Shown in pieces: positions 6,517 to 14,695 of a DNA stretch of 35,085 bases (position 1 is its first letter; each line of letters opens with the position of its first letter). Below the pieces are notes generated by a model. That model was given only the letters and a program-made list of their open reading frames with translations. It did not search any database and had not been told where the DNA came from. The stretch is taken from NCBI RefSeq assembly GCF_000983115.1, contig NZ_CGIH01000052.1, positions 1 through 35,085 of the forward strand. The letters run 5' to 3'. Origin of the DNA: Syntrophomonas zehnderi OL-4. Its GTDB lineage: Bacteria; Bacillota; Syntrophomonadia; Syntrophomonadales; Syntrophomonadaceae. A program made the translations under genes and the position numbers.

Positions 6517-7692
6517 ATGAAAATGAAAAGGATTTATATCTTTTTAGCCATTTTCTTAATGATACCACTTGCTGGTTGTGAACACTCCAAGCAACAACCT
6601 GGTAACCATCAAATTACAGCGCAAATTAGTAAGATTGATAGCGGTGAAACTGATGGTAACTCTGATGTTCCCTATAAAGAACTTTTTAAGGAAACACAGA
6701 TTAAAACCATAATAGCGCAGCTTCCCGATGGCAGGCCATGGTATGAGTTGGCCATTTCTGATAAAGGTGAAATCTTCGGTTTTGCTCCTAGTAATAACGG
6801 GAAGCCAGGAGAACTGATAGCATGCGATTTATATACCGGTAAAACCCAGAGTCTTTATACCGCCAAGGATAATTATAATATAATCTTTTTTAAATTCAAC
6901 GATAATTACCTGGCATGGACAGAAGATACTAATTTTGTAGCAGGTTCACCGAGGGTACTGGTGTATGACCGGAGGAATAAGAAAACTATGGTGGTAAGTG
7001 AAAAAATAGGGTTGCTATCTGGTATTTCTTATGAAATGATTGCGCTTGGCAATGATTACTTACTATGGTCAACCAGCGAAAGGGATAATAATAAGCCAAA
7101 GTATAGAATTATGCGTTATGACTTCGTTAGTCAAAAGGCCACTCTCTTTCGTGAGAATGCTGCCGAGCCGATCATAGGCAAAGACTTTATCGCCTGGCTG
7201 GAGCCGGATGAGCAAATGAAATATTCGGAGATCATTTTCAATGATCTTAAAGACCATTCAATTCACAAAATCATTACCCCGGGTCAACATCCCGGATATA
7301 TCGATACGGATGGAACAAGCATCGTGTTTACCGGGTTTAGTACCACAGATCCTGGCTTAAAGCTGCTATCAATTTATGAATCAGAGAAAACACCAAAAAT
7401 AAAGATTATTGACCGATCAAGATGGGGTTATTATGATTTCCCACAGATAAGCCCAGATTTCGTTGGCTGGAGAGGCGGTTCCAAGGTGAGGGTTTATTCC
7501 AGGAAGGATGCCAAAACCGTAATCTTTGCTGAGGAATATGGAGATTGTACTGAAGTAAAGCTCTGTAATAAATTCCTCATGTGGCATTCACCCGCGATAA
7601 AAGACGCTAATGAAGCTAAACTTAAAGCAATGGAACAAAAAGTATACCTCTCTGATCTGCATATATTTTCAAAGGAAGGTATGTCTAAATAA
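6517..7692 (+). CDS. Lipoprotein with beta-propeller-like repeats, function unknown
   Basis: 391 residues; AGGAG ribosome site upstream of ATG 6517. The N-terminus is a lipoprotein signal with lipobox L-A-G-C21, so the mature protein is lipid-anchored outside the membrane. The rest is built of repeated short beta-strand units with Trp/Asp turns (YLAWTEDTNF, YLLWSTSERD, FIAWLEPDEQ, FVGWRGG, FLMWHSP), each near a step of ~50-60 residues, like TolB/WD40-type propellers. No catalytic motif is seen. No neighbouring gene gives a function. The family assignment rests on the repeat pattern only. Confidence 0.72.
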   Translation: MKMKRIYIFLAIFLMIPLAGCEHSKQQPGNHQITAQISKIDSGETDGNSDVPYKELFKETQIKTIIAQLPDGRPWYELAISDKGEIFGFAPSNNGKPGELIACDLYTGKTQSLYTAKDNYNIIFFKFNDNYLAWTEDTNFVAGSPRVLVYDRRNKKTMVVSEKIGLLSGISYEMIALGNDYLLWSTSERDNNKPKYRIMRYDFVSQKATLFRENAAEPIIGKDFIAWLEPDEQMKYSEIIFNDLKDHSIHKIITPGQHPGYIDTDGTSIVFTGFSTTDPGLKLLSIYESEKTPKIKIIDRSRWGYYDFPQISPDFVGWRGGSKVRVYSRKDAKTVIFAEEYGDCTEVKLCNKFLMWHSPAIKDANEAKLKAMEQKVYLSDLHIFSKEGMSK

Positions 7693-7693
7693 G

Positions 7694-7951
7694 ATAAACA
7701 CAGAACATAAATCCGGACAAATCTGTGAGGTAGATTGGAGCGTCCCGGGAATGCAGGTGGTCAACAGGCAAAGTTATGTTTCCGTGTATGAGGGAGATTT
7801 TCTCTTAGGTACCTTTATTCAGGACGGTATACGTGAACAGGTGGTTTCTTTACTGCGTATCGGTGGTCCTGAAAAAACTGAACCTGCAGTTCTAAAAACA
7901 CGTAATATGCATAAACCAAAAGTAGTGTCAATACCCGCTAATTTGGTTTGA
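7694..7951 (+). pseudogene. Probable coding remnant, C-terminal piece of an unidentified gene
   Basis: One frame from about 7707 to the TGA at 7949-7951 reads like protein (EVDWSVPGMQVVNRQSYVSV, DFLLGTFIQDGIREQVVSLL) but has no start or ribosome site of its own; it is open only because it runs into the end of the lipoprotein gene in another frame. It overlaps the end of the M56 fragment on the other strand by 14 bases. I read it as debris; the family is unknown. Confidence 0.3.
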
Positions 7952-8550
7952 ATTCATTAATCTTTGCTTTTATCTCGGCTATTTTTTCTAAAGCAGCCAT
8001 TCTGCCAAGATCAACGATTTCCCTTGAGCTGTCAAAATCCCGGGAGTATTTTTTGATTTTCATAATCGACACTATCCTTTCTTCAATAGCGTTTTTTTTG
8101 AAATTGTTTACAAGAGGGGTTAACCCACTCTTTGTTTCTTCCATGCAGACCAGCATAGAGGCATAGGCAGATTTCATGGTTTCTTCGAATATCCGCACCA
8201 CCGCTTCATCACAGGCTAATTCTATATCACGGTTTGCCAGTACATACATTACCCATATAAAAGGATTGAACCCGTGTACGCATAATGCGACAGCCAGCAC
8301 CAATTTGGTCAGCGCATCAAAGCGCCGGATATGAGTAAACTCATGGGTAAGGATATACTGCAGCTTTGTTTCATTCGTCCAGTCCGTTGTTTTGGGTAAG
8401 AGTACAACGGGCCGAAATACGCCATAGGTCAACGGGGCTTTAATACGGTCGCTTTGCTGTATATTGGCACAGGCAGCCGCAAAGAATGTTCCCGCAGCCA
8501 ACGGGCTGCAAAATCGTTCTCAACGAGCAGGGATGTTTTGAACTCTCTAA
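7938..8550 (-). pseudogene. Fragment of an M56 (BlaR1/MecR1-type) membrane metallopeptidase, frameshifted
   Basis: The long frame (TTG at 8501 to 7938) holds APLTYGVFRPVVLLPKTTDW, zinc motif HEFTH and ELACDEAV, then the transmembrane-like stretch and MKIKKYS, typical of the cytoplasmic protease part of BlaR1-like proteins. Upstream, in a different frame to ~8545, comes REFKTSLLVENDFAARWLR, which normally precedes that block, so a frameshift near 8490 splits the gene. The N-terminal transmembrane helices and the outside sensor domain are both missing. It abuts the end of the intact M56 gene at 8553 and looks like a broken tandem copy. Confidence 0.78.
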
Positions 8551-8552
8551 AC

Positions 8553-10031
8553 TTAATAACTTAAAGATATATTGGTAAGGGTAATATCAGCCACTCCCTT
8601 ATTCCAAACAAAAAAGTTTCCCTCGATATCTTGAGACGGTGTATAAGATACAGTTTTTGAACTTGCTGAACCTTCAAACAAAACAGTTGTGTTGCCACTC
8701 CTGTTTTTAAAAGCGACCCGGACGTTTTCACTGCTGCCGCCTTTTATGCTAAACTTAAAAGTTGCTGTAATACCGCTTCTTATTATGAAATAACCACCGG
8801 ATGCTGACGAAATAAATCTCATCTCATAATTGTAGGGGATTGTTGTATCAGCCCAAGTAACCGTTCCCATAGGAACATTGTCTTTAGAAACCGAATAAAC
8901 CTCTGATTCTGGTAATACTTCCGATTGTGCGGGGGCTAACCCATCCGCTTCCGTCACTAAGGTACCTGTGTTTGCGCCACTTAAAGCATCTGTGTTAAAC
9001 GGCGCTGAGGAATCCAGTATACTCTCCGCACCTCCAGCCGTTGCAGCATATGCCGCGGCTGTCCCCGTCACCGCAAGTGCCAACGTCACTGCGACTGCCA
9101 ACATGCGAACCCATTTTTTACTCTTTTCAGCTTTCATTATCATAGAGATCCTCCTTTCGATGTCCCGCTTGTCACTGAAAGCGGAACATATGTTATTTGG
9201 CTCGGCAACATGCCAGAGTACACTTAAAATTAATTCGCAGTATCGCCTCCTCTCCTCCTGATTCATGGAACGGGTAACGCTTTCGTCACAGAACGCCTCC
9301 CCCAAACGGTCAATGTCACGTCTAGCCAGGTAAGCCAAAGGGTTGAACCAATGAATGACATTGATTAAGAGCATTAAGGATTTTAGCCATGCATCATGGT
9401 TCTTCCAGTGGGTCAGCTCATGAAGAAAAACATAGCGTAATTCTTCTGCTTGCAATTCGATGTTCGGCAATACAATACGGGGTTTGAGGATACCACTGAG
9501 AAATGGTGTGTTTATATAAGCGGAAATGTATACCGGTATCTCTTTTCCTATCCCTAATTCCTGTTTGCACTTTGCAAATGTCTCCAAAATCTCTTTATCA
9601 TCCGCTAACCGGCACGCTCTGAAAATACGCTGATTTAGCCTATAATTCTGAACAATAATAATCAATGTGAAGATCACTGTCCCGGCCATTAAAAGATAAG
9701 GGAGCAATTCAAGGTAAGAATAGGTTATATAACTCTCTCCAGGTATTGCTGGAATCTTCTCGGCAGCAGAGTTAATAGGAGAAGATGGATTTAATAGCGT
9801 TTTGGAAAGCAATACCCATTCATCAACGTCTGGGATAAAATGCAAATCAAACCTGGATAACAAGGCATAATAAGGGATTAGGAAAAATGTACTCAAAAAC
9901 AAGTAGGAGAAATAATGCCAAGCTGCGGTAAAATATTTTAGTGTCACTACGCTTAAAAGCTTCAGGATAAGGTATAGCCCTCCGCCTACAATCGCCATAA
10001 TCAATATCTGATTGTAAAGGTCTAAGAACAT
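8553..10031 (-). CDS. BlaR1/MecR1-type M56 membrane metallopeptidase sensor
   Basis: 492 residues. N-terminal transmembrane helices at ~8-28, 38-58 and 105-127; the cytoplasmic protease loop carries INTPFLSGILKPRIVLPN, zinc motif HELTH (204-208) and E245 in GEAFCDES. A fourth helix (~310-330) is followed by an outside domain of only ~160 residues. BlaR1 proper ends in a ~250-residue penicillin-binding domain with Ser-x-x-Lys; that is not seen here, so the signal is probably not a beta-lactam. The family cleaves a BlaI-type repressor when the outer domain senses its ligand. blaI lies 8 bases upstream, in the same operon. The C-terminal end (VRVAFKNRSGNTTVLFEG) looks beta-rich. Confidence 0.87.
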   Translation of the reverse strand: MFLDLYNQILIMAIVGGGLYLILKLLSVVTLKYFTAAWHYFSYLFLSTFFLIPYYALLSRFDLHFIPDVDEWVLLSKTLLNPSSPINSAAEKIPAIPGESYITYSYLELLPYLLMAGTVIFTLIIIVQNYRLNQRIFRACRLADDKEILETFAKCKQELGIGKEIPVYISAYINTPFLSGILKPRIVLPNIELQAEELRYVFLHELTHWKNHDAWLKSLMLLINVIHWFNPLAYLARRDIDRLGEAFCDESVTRSMNQEERRRYCELILSVLWHVAEPNNICSAFSDKRDIERRISMIMKAEKSKKWVRMLAVAVTLALAVTGTAAAYAATAGGAESILDSSAPFNTDALSGANTGTLVTEADGLAPAQSEVLPESEVYSVSKDNVPMGTVTWADTTIPYNYEMRFISSASGGYFIIRSGITATFKFSIKGGSSENVRVAFKNRSGNTTVLFEGSASSKTVSYTPSQDIEGNFFVWNKGVADITLTNISLSY

Positions 10032-10039
10032 ACAATCAC

Positions 10040-10408
10040 CTACTTCTTTAGGCGCTTCATAAGCTTTTCAATGTCTTCTTTCGTTAAGTCGCCATTATCA
10101 CATAAGGAATTTATAAACCCCAATACCGAACCTTTATGAACGTCGGCGATAAACTGCTTGGTTTCAAAATTTCGGTATTCCTGTTCCGTTATACACGGTT
10201 CGTAATAATTTGCCTTGCTAATTCTTGTTGCCTTGAGAATTCCTTTTTCCATTAGCCTGGCTAAAAACGTAATGACCGTGCTTTGCTTCCAGTTATTATC
10301 TTCCGGCAAATTAGCAATGATCTCTCTGGTAGTAACGGGGTGTCCGGCTACCCATATGAATTCCATAATCTGTTTTTCTGAATCTGACATTCGCTGCATC
10401 TTGTTCAT
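10040..10408 (-). CDS. blaI: BlaI/MecI/CopY-family winged-helix repressor
   Basis: 122 residues from the ATG at 10408, preceded by AGGAGG (10414-10419). Motifs: MSDSEKQIMEFIW, VTTREIIANLP, WKQSTVITFLARLMEKGIL (recognition helix) and the wing YYEPCITEQEY, then the C-terminal dimerisation part rich in acidic/basic residues (LTKEDIEKLMKRLKK). It represses its own operon by binding a dyad and is inactivated when the partner M56 peptidase cleaves it. The gene directly precedes that peptidase. An operator-like palindrome lies upstream at 10455-10466. Confidence 0.92.
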   Translation of the reverse strand: MNKMQRMSDSEKQIMEFIWVAGHPVTTREIIANLPEDNNWKQSTVITFLARLMEKGILKATRISKANYYEPCITEQEYRNFETKQFIADVHKGSVLGFINSLCDNGDLTKEDIEKLMKRLKK

Positions 10409-10430
10409 GAAAACCTCCTCGATTGATTTA

Positions 10431-10480
10431 TACAATGTAGTTTGATATTAATGTACATCATGATGTGCTCCATATGTCAA
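10431..10480 (-). promoter_or_regulatory. blaI promoter with operator-like dyads
   Basis: On the minus strand TTGACA (10475-10480) is followed by a perfect 12-bp palindrome ACATCATGATGT (10455-10466) in and just past the spacer, where a repressor would block RNA polymerase. A second dyad TACAATGTA lies at 10431-10439, near the start region; BlaI-family operators typically contain TACA-N2-TGTA. The -10 is poor. Together these suggest autorepression. Confidence 0.6.
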
Positions 10481-10611
10481 TGTTTTTTGAAAAAAATTTT
10501 CCGCTTCTCACAGTGCAGTATTTTATGGCGAAACAAAGCCCGCATCTAAAATGAACACACACTCCCAGAATTTTAAATCTGAATTGTTTTCAAATGGAGA
10601 ATGGGTCGAAT

Positions 10612-11673
10612 TTATTGTGTCTCATATACAAATAAGGTGAAGTCTACGATCGTTTTGTGACCTTCAGGAAATGAATATCCGGCAAGCAGATCATCCAGTT
10701 TTTTTGTTTTGATGTTGTAGTCGTAAAGGCTGAACTGATTATGTGAATTTCTGCCGAGTATGTATAAATGCTCCTCATCGTATCCAGGATGAATGGACTG
10801 GGATTCCAGTAATCCTTCAACATAAAATGGGGCAAGCTTACCGCTGCTGATGGTTAAAATCTGGATTCGCCTATTTCCGCTACTGATCATACTATCGTTT
10901 GTTATCATCAGAATGTGATCTTTATCGATCTGCCGGGTCTGTCTTATCTCAAACGCATCTGTTTCATATATCACATTGGCTTCCGAAAAGTCCGGATTCA
11001 TCAAGAGTATTTTTTTGGGACGAATGAATGTCTCTTCCCGCACTTTTGGACTGCGCATTTCTTTATCGGAACAGGTTAAACAGAGTAATTTATTGGTCAT
11101 CGGGCTATATGAGAACGAATGGAACCAGGTATCGTCATCAGATTGATTATAATATCTAATATCGTGATGTACGGGATCTATAATAGCCGGTTGAAGAACT
11201 GTTTTACCTTGTGGTGCTATGGTACCAAGCAACTTCTCCTTTACGAATAATAGGTCATTAAACAGCATCTTATCATTAGTTATCTGCTCGGACTTGCCAC
11301 TTTTTATATCATAAACAAACAGATTATCAAAAAGCTTATTATTGCTCCCTGAGTAATAAATCTTTTGGTTCTTATCATCCATAGCAGCCGCCGGATATAG
11401 AGCAACCTGCCCAAGGTTATGGGTTTCAATTATTTTATGATCCGCTATGGAATATAAATAAAAGATGATTTCATCGCCCTCGCTGTCATCTTTAAGATTT
11501 ACGTAGCGTGTTCCAATAATTTGAAGATATTCCCCGGGAGGTTTAATGGCCGAATTATGCTTGCCGTTTACATTCATAGATTTAATGCCTTGTACGATAC
11601 TAAAGATTATTGCTAAGCAGACAATAATTATTAAGCTCAATTTCATTATTTTTTTTAACATGGTTTTATTCAC
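10612..11673 (-). CDS. Membrane-anchored beta-propeller-like protein, function unknown
   Basis: 353 residues. The start is taken as GTG 11673 (an AAAGAAAG stretch precedes it); ATG 11661 is an alternative. Residues ~10-28 form a hydrophobic anchor or uncleaved signal. The rest has blades with YxYD-like and polar turns (IIFYLYSIADHKI, IYYSGSNNKLFDNLFVYDIK, HSFSYSPMTNKLLCLT, LYILGRNSHNQFSLYDYNIK), resembling a WD40/TolB propeller. No enzyme motif found. It lies between the M56 operon and the M56 remnant on the same strand and may belong to the same exported signalling unit, though nothing proves it. Confidence 0.7.
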   Translation of the reverse strand: MNKTMLKKIMKLSLIIIVCLAIIFSIVQGIKSMNVNGKHNSAIKPPGEYLQIIGTRYVNLKDDSEGDEIIFYLYSIADHKIIETHNLGQVALYPAAAMDDKNQKIYYSGSNNKLFDNLFVYDIKSGKSEQITNDKMLFNDLLFVKEKLLGTIAPQGKTVLQPAIIDPVHHDIRYYNQSDDDTWFHSFSYSPMTNKLLCLTCSDKEMRSPKVREETFIRPKKILLMNPDFSEANVIYETDAFEIRQTRQIDKDHILMITNDSMISSGNRRIQILTISSGKLAPFYVEGLLESQSIHPGYDEEHLYILGRNSHNQFSLYDYNIKTKKLDDLLAGYSFPEGHKTIVDFTLFVYETQ

Positions 11674-12149
11674 TTTCTTTATATTAGGCTGCGGAACATG
11701 TTATATAATGTCAACCATGCTCCGCAGCTATCTGATGTATTGTATATGGTTTAATACGGTCTGCTTTGGTCAGAAAAACGTTTGTGGTAATATCTAACCT
11801 GATAGACAGATGTAACAGATTGATTCTCCGCAAAGTTTCGGAGATTACTTAATCCCCAGATGTCAATACATGCATCAGGTAGACCGCCGACACTAGCTTG
11901 ATAAAAAGTAAAGACACGATTAGTGTTAAGATTTCTGATGCTTACATCTTTATCGCCTACTTTTGAATAATCAAGATTGATTTGTGTAGCACAATCGCCG
12001 TTCTTCAATGTATTGTCCCTATTACCTGTAGAACCGGTAAAATATGTTGCTCTGCCTACACCCAAAAAACTGTCATCTCCCGATTGATAAGTAATTACGT
12101 TATTGTGTGCTCCATAAGGTTGTCCATAGACAGGAGCGGCTCTGGTTAT

Positions 12150-12692
12150 TTATTGATTGCTGTCGGTGGGAATATTGTGAATGGAATAACCGGAAGGATC
12201 GTCCGCATCGGGATAATATATATTATTGATATCACCCGTAATCTCGTCATAAACAACTTTCATTTCCGGATATATTGTTGGCTGGAATGGTTTTTTAGTA
12301 AGTGTTTCAGGTACTATTTGTTCTTTAAGACCACTGACCAATCGATTTTCCCATTCTGCAAGTTCTTTTTCAGCCGCAGTCATATCATCTGTTATGGGAA
12401 CCGGCTTCAAACAGTTCAGAATGGAATCTTTTATGGAATCTTCTGTCTCTACGTTTTGTTGAGTCTCATTTTCAATATAACCGCCTTTAATTACTTTTGG
12501 CTGAAGCTGGTTATCATATATGATGACCGAACCCGGCATCATCTTTTGAGGTACTTCCTTAGGCTCACCATCAATGATAACTACTCCTCCTGACGCCGCA
12601 TAGGCCGCAACTGCCCCTGTCAATAAAAAGGTCAACGCCATGGCAATGGCAAACATGCGAATCCGTTTTTTACTTTTTAAACCTTCAATCAT
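12150..12692 (-). CDS. Possible surviving 180-aa exported protein from the M56 remnant
   Basis: Within the remnant, ATG 12692 with GGGGAG upstream can start a protein of 180 residues. Residues ~10-33 act as signal/anchor (RMFAIAMALTFLLTGAVAAY), followed by an acidic, Pro-rich outside part (PKEVPQKMMPGS, DMTAAEKELAEWENRL). It has no protease motif. A good promoter-like pair lies ~120-150 bases upstream. Whether it is used is unknown; the alternative is a plain pseudogene. Confidence 0.4.
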   Translation of the reverse strand: MIEGLKSKKRIRMFAIAMALTFLLTGAVAAYAASGGVVIIDGEPKEVPQKMMPGSVIIYDNQLQPKVIKGGYIENETQQNVETEDSIKDSILNCLKPVPITDDMTAAEKELAEWENRLVSGLKEQIVPETLTKKPFQPTIYPEMKVVYDEITGDINNIYYPDADDPSGYSIHNIPTDSNQ

Positions 12693-12813
12693 CTTAACTC
12701 CCCTTTCGATGTTCCGCCTATCACTATAAGCGAGTAGTATTTTACGTTATGGTTCAGCAACATGCACAATATCGCCTCCTTCTTTCACGATCAACATTAT
12801 GTAGTTAAATATT

Positions 12814-12842
12814 AGTTTACGTCGCGTAGATTTATGTGTCAA
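12814..12842 (-). promoter_or_regulatory. Promoter of the M56 remnant with dyad in the spacer
   Basis: On the minus strand TTGACA (12837-12842) and TAAACT (12814-12819) are 17 bases apart. The 11-base dyad TACGCGACGTA (12818-12828) lies at the -10 side of the spacer, the same place where the blaI promoter carries its 12-bp palindrome. This is likely the old blaI-type promoter of a deleted operon copy. Confidence 0.5.
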
Positions 12843-13085
12843 TAACTTTTTTGGAAAAATTAACAAATTAAAATAGCAAAACTGGACGAATTAGATGAAG
12901 CTGGAAGCCCACGACGGAAAAGCCGAAAAAGGCCACCAAAAAGAAAAGCAGCGAAATGGAGCTTTACGACGTATCCTTTTATAGCTCCACGCTGCTTTTT
13001 ATATGTTTTTAGCAGTTCCGGGCACCATTAGGGCACCACGGCATACATTTTTTCTGTATGTCGTGCATACCAAAAATTAGCTCTA
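12843..13085. other. Gene-free scar with orphan hairpins and GGGCACCA repeats
   Basis: A plus-strand terminator-like hairpin has outer arms AAAAGCAGCG (12944-12953)/CGCTGCTTTT (12990-12999) and inner arms GGAGCT (12958-12963)/AGCTCC (12983-12988), followed by T-rich DNA, but no intact gene precedes it. A second hairpin has arms CACGGCATACA (13037-13047) and TGTATGTCGTG (13055-13065) with one G-T pair. GGGCACCA occurs twice (13020-13027 and 13031-13038). A lost plus-strand gene or element seems likely; I can name none. Confidence 0.5.
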
Positions 13086-13385
13086 TTGTCAATTGGTTCC
13101 ATTCTACTTGTATATAGTTATGCCCATGAATGGTATGGGATTTTAGAATCTGAAGTGCAGTACTGGGGTTATCTCAGTGAGGCATTGGGCCTAATATTAC
13201 TTATACTTATACTGCCTCGTTTTAAGGGAGCAATTTTAACGAAAGTTATCTTATGCGTATGCTTGGTTATTAATATTCCGCCAATCATACTCTGGTTTAT
13301 ATTCCATGGTTCAGGAAACACCCCTGCAGAAAAAAGCCATTCGGCAACTGGAGGAGTACTTGGCAGGACAACGCCAGACATTTGA
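13086..13385 (+). CDS. Fragmentary integral membrane protein, unknown
   Basis: From a TTG at 13086 the frame gives three hydrophobic segments (GSILLVYSYA, YLSEALGLILLILIL, ILTKVILCVCLVINIPPIIL). There is no ribosome site, no ATG, and the frame is open further left without a start, so this looks like the tail of a longer gene. Its last ~24 codons overlap the alkyltransferase frame. Either the real end was lost at the junction or the frame is fortuitous. Confidence 0.25.
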   Translation: MSIGSILLVYSYAHEWYGILESEVQYWGYLSEALGLILLILILPRFKGAILTKVILCVCLVINIPPIILWFIFHGSGNTPAEKSHSATGGVLGRTTPDI

Positions 13386-13704
13386 TTTTGCGTTCACAGC
13401 CGCAGGAACGGAATTTCAAAAAAGTGTCTGGGAAGCTCTGCGCAATATACCCTACGGTGAAACGCGCAGTTATAAGCAGATTGCCCAGATGATAGGGAGG
13501 CCCAATGCCGCCCGGGCCGTGGGCATGGCCAACCATAGAAATCCCATTATGATCGTAACCCCCTGCCACCGGGTAATTGCTGCGGACGGAAGTCTGGCAG
13601 GTTACGCTGGCGGCCTGGAAGTAAAAAAGAAGTTACTGGAGCTTGAAAAGCAACATCTATACGCCGGGGCGGTTGCCCCAAGCCAGAACGTGCAGCTGGG
13701 GTAA
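13306..13704 (+). CDS. ogt: O6-alkylguanine-DNA alkyltransferase, N-terminally short
   Basis: 132 residues. The DNA-binding/catalytic domain is complete: FQKSVWEALRNIPYGETRSY, GRPNAARAVGMANHRNP, and the active-site C87 in the PCHRV motif, followed by GYAGGLEVKK. Such enzymes repair O6-methylguanine by irreversible methyl transfer to that Cys. Family members usually have a further ~35-50 residue N-terminal RNase-H-like part, of which only LQKKAIRQLEEYLAG remains. There is no ribosome site ahead of ATG 13306, and membrane-protein-like sequence lies upstream. The last ~13 residues run into the 3' end of queE on the other strand. It may be a truncated pseudogene or be expressed by coupling. Confidence 0.75.
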   Translation: MVQETPLQKKAIRQLEEYLAGQRQTFDFAFTAAGTEFQKSVWEALRNIPYGETRSYKQIAQMIGRPNAARAVGMANHRNPIMIVTPCHRVIAADGSLAGYAGGLEVKKKLLELEKQHLYAGAVAPSQNVQLG

Positions 13705-14334
13705 TGCTCGCACATTGTCGCTTATACTGCTGTCCAGGGTTAGCTTGTTTACCAAAGCCCGGTATTTACTCATAAGGCTTTCGTAGTTGTCTTGACCGGG
13801 TTCGTTGCACACCTGCAATACCATGGGGATATCTGGATACTGTTGGTGCAGTTCGCGGGCGTAAGCGTAATCCGCATCGGTAAGGATTATTATTTTTAAT
13901 TGCAAACTCCTGGCTTGACTAACGAACTCAGCCAGGGTTGATTGGTTTTGCTGCATACCTGAGCTGGGTGCTTTGGGTGAGAGATTTATCATATCAACCA
14001 TTTTCAGGCTATCCTGCCAGAGGGAGCCTTGGGTTTCCAGATGAATTTCATAATCCTCCGCCCGCAACGTTGTAATCAGTGGCTCCAGCATGTGCACACA
14101 GGGATTCCCGCCGGTCAGGGTTACGGTTTTGCAATAGGAAGCCAGTATCTTAAGCTGACTGACAATTTCCTGAGGGGTTAAACGTTTGGCCGCCGCCGTT
14201 TCCAAAGCATAACTGGTATCACACCAGCGGCAACGATAATCACACCCGGCCAGTCTTACAAACATGGTGCGGCTACCCTGCCAGATTCCTTCCCCTTGGA
14301 TGGTGGGTCCAAATATCTCTATTACCGGATACAT
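13657..14334 (-). CDS. queE: 7-carboxy-7-deazaguanine synthase (radical SAM)
   Basis: 225 residues from ATG 14334, which overlaps the queD stop by one base (TAATG); a longer in-frame start reading through queD is not needed. The radical-SAM cluster Cys are C31-x3-C35-x2-C38 in CDYRCRWCDT, preceded by the family's FGPTIQGEG and followed by TLTGGNPC and LETQGSL. The enzyme converts 6-carboxy-tetrahydropterin to 7-carboxy-7-deazaguanine with SAM and Mg2+. It is the last gene of queC-queD-queE. Its final 48 bases overlap the alkyltransferase gene on the opposite strand. Confidence 0.95.
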   Translation of the reverse strand: MYPVIEIFGPTIQGEGIWQGSRTMFVRLAGCDYRCRWCDTSYALETAAAKRLTPQEIVSQLKILASYCKTVTLTGGNPCVHMLEPLITTLRAEDYEIHLETQGSLWQDSLKMVDMINLSPKAPSSGMQQNQSTLAEFVSQARSLQLKIIILTDADYAYARELHQQYPDIPMVLQVCNEPGQDNYESLMSKYRALVNKLTLDSSISDNVRALPQLHVLAWGNRPGV

Positions 14335-14693
14335 TACCAGGTTACCTCGGCATAGGAACTCTGATTCTCCCACAGCCTGATCTTTTCCAGTTTAACCGGT
14401 TCTGCAAAAGCTGGTTCCAGAAGGTCGGCCATCCAGACCACCATGTTTTCTACGGTGGGATTGAAGGGGACAACATCATTTAAAAATTGATGATCGACTT
14501 TGCTTAAAACGATGTTTTCCACGATTTTTTTTATATCGTAGAAATCAATGATCATATCCGGGGCCAACGGTCCGCAGACAGTTACCTCCAGTCTGTAGGT
14601 ATGTCCATGGATCTGCGCACAGGGGCCATTATAATCAATCAATTTGTGGGCTGAGTCAAAGGTAAAAATCTTGGTTATGGAAACCTGCCTCAT
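14334..14693 (-). CDS. queD: 6-carboxy-5,6,7,8-tetrahydropterin synthase
   Basis: 119 residues, the usual size. Zinc ligands H16 (FDSAHKL), H29 and H31 (IHGHTY) and catalytic C25 (GPCAQ) are present, with the PTVEN block and the closing LWEN motif. It turns dihydroneopterin triphosphate into carboxy-tetrahydropterin, the substrate of QueE. The ribosome site GGAGGAAT lies inside the last codons of queC, two bases between stop and start, so translation is coupled. Confidence 0.95.
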   Translation of the reverse strand: MRQVSITKIFTFDSAHKLIDYNGPCAQIHGHTYRLEVTVCGPLAPDMIIDFYDIKKIVENIVLSKVDHQFLNDVVPFNPTVENMVVWMADLLEPAFAEPVKLEKIRLWENQSSYAEVTW

Positions 14694-14695
14694 AA

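Larger units (their letters stand above)
11751..12842 (-). pseudogene. M56-type remnant: promoter region fused to exported C-terminal domain, split by an in-frame TAA
   Basis: From ~12790 down, the minus strand repeats parts of the intact M56 gene (the AGGAGGCGATA...GCATGTTGC...GAACC stretch, CGGAACATCGAAAGG) with an internal deletion, then ATG 12692 opens 180 codons whose start (SKKRIRMFAIAMALTFLL, AAYAA) matches the last helix of the intact paralogue (SKKWVRMLAVAVTLALAV). It ends TDSNQ-TAA at 12150-12152, but the same frame runs on from 12149 to 11751 with protein-like sequence (RAAPVYGQPYGAHNNVITYQ, FLGVGRATYFTGSTGN). The N-terminal helices and protease domain are absent. A GGGGAG ribosome site precedes ATG 12692, so a small exported protein might still be made. 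Confidence 0.7.

Noticed and set aside
12150-12152. Programmed readthrough of the TAA in the M56 remnant
   Set aside because: No known recoding of TAA in this group, and the gene is already a deletion derivative; nonsense decay is the simpler reading. Kept only as a test in the finding.
13020-13038. tRNA 3' end or attachment site at GGGCACCA
   Set aside because: Only the eight-base motif, repeated; no T-arm or anticodon arm can be folded next to it.
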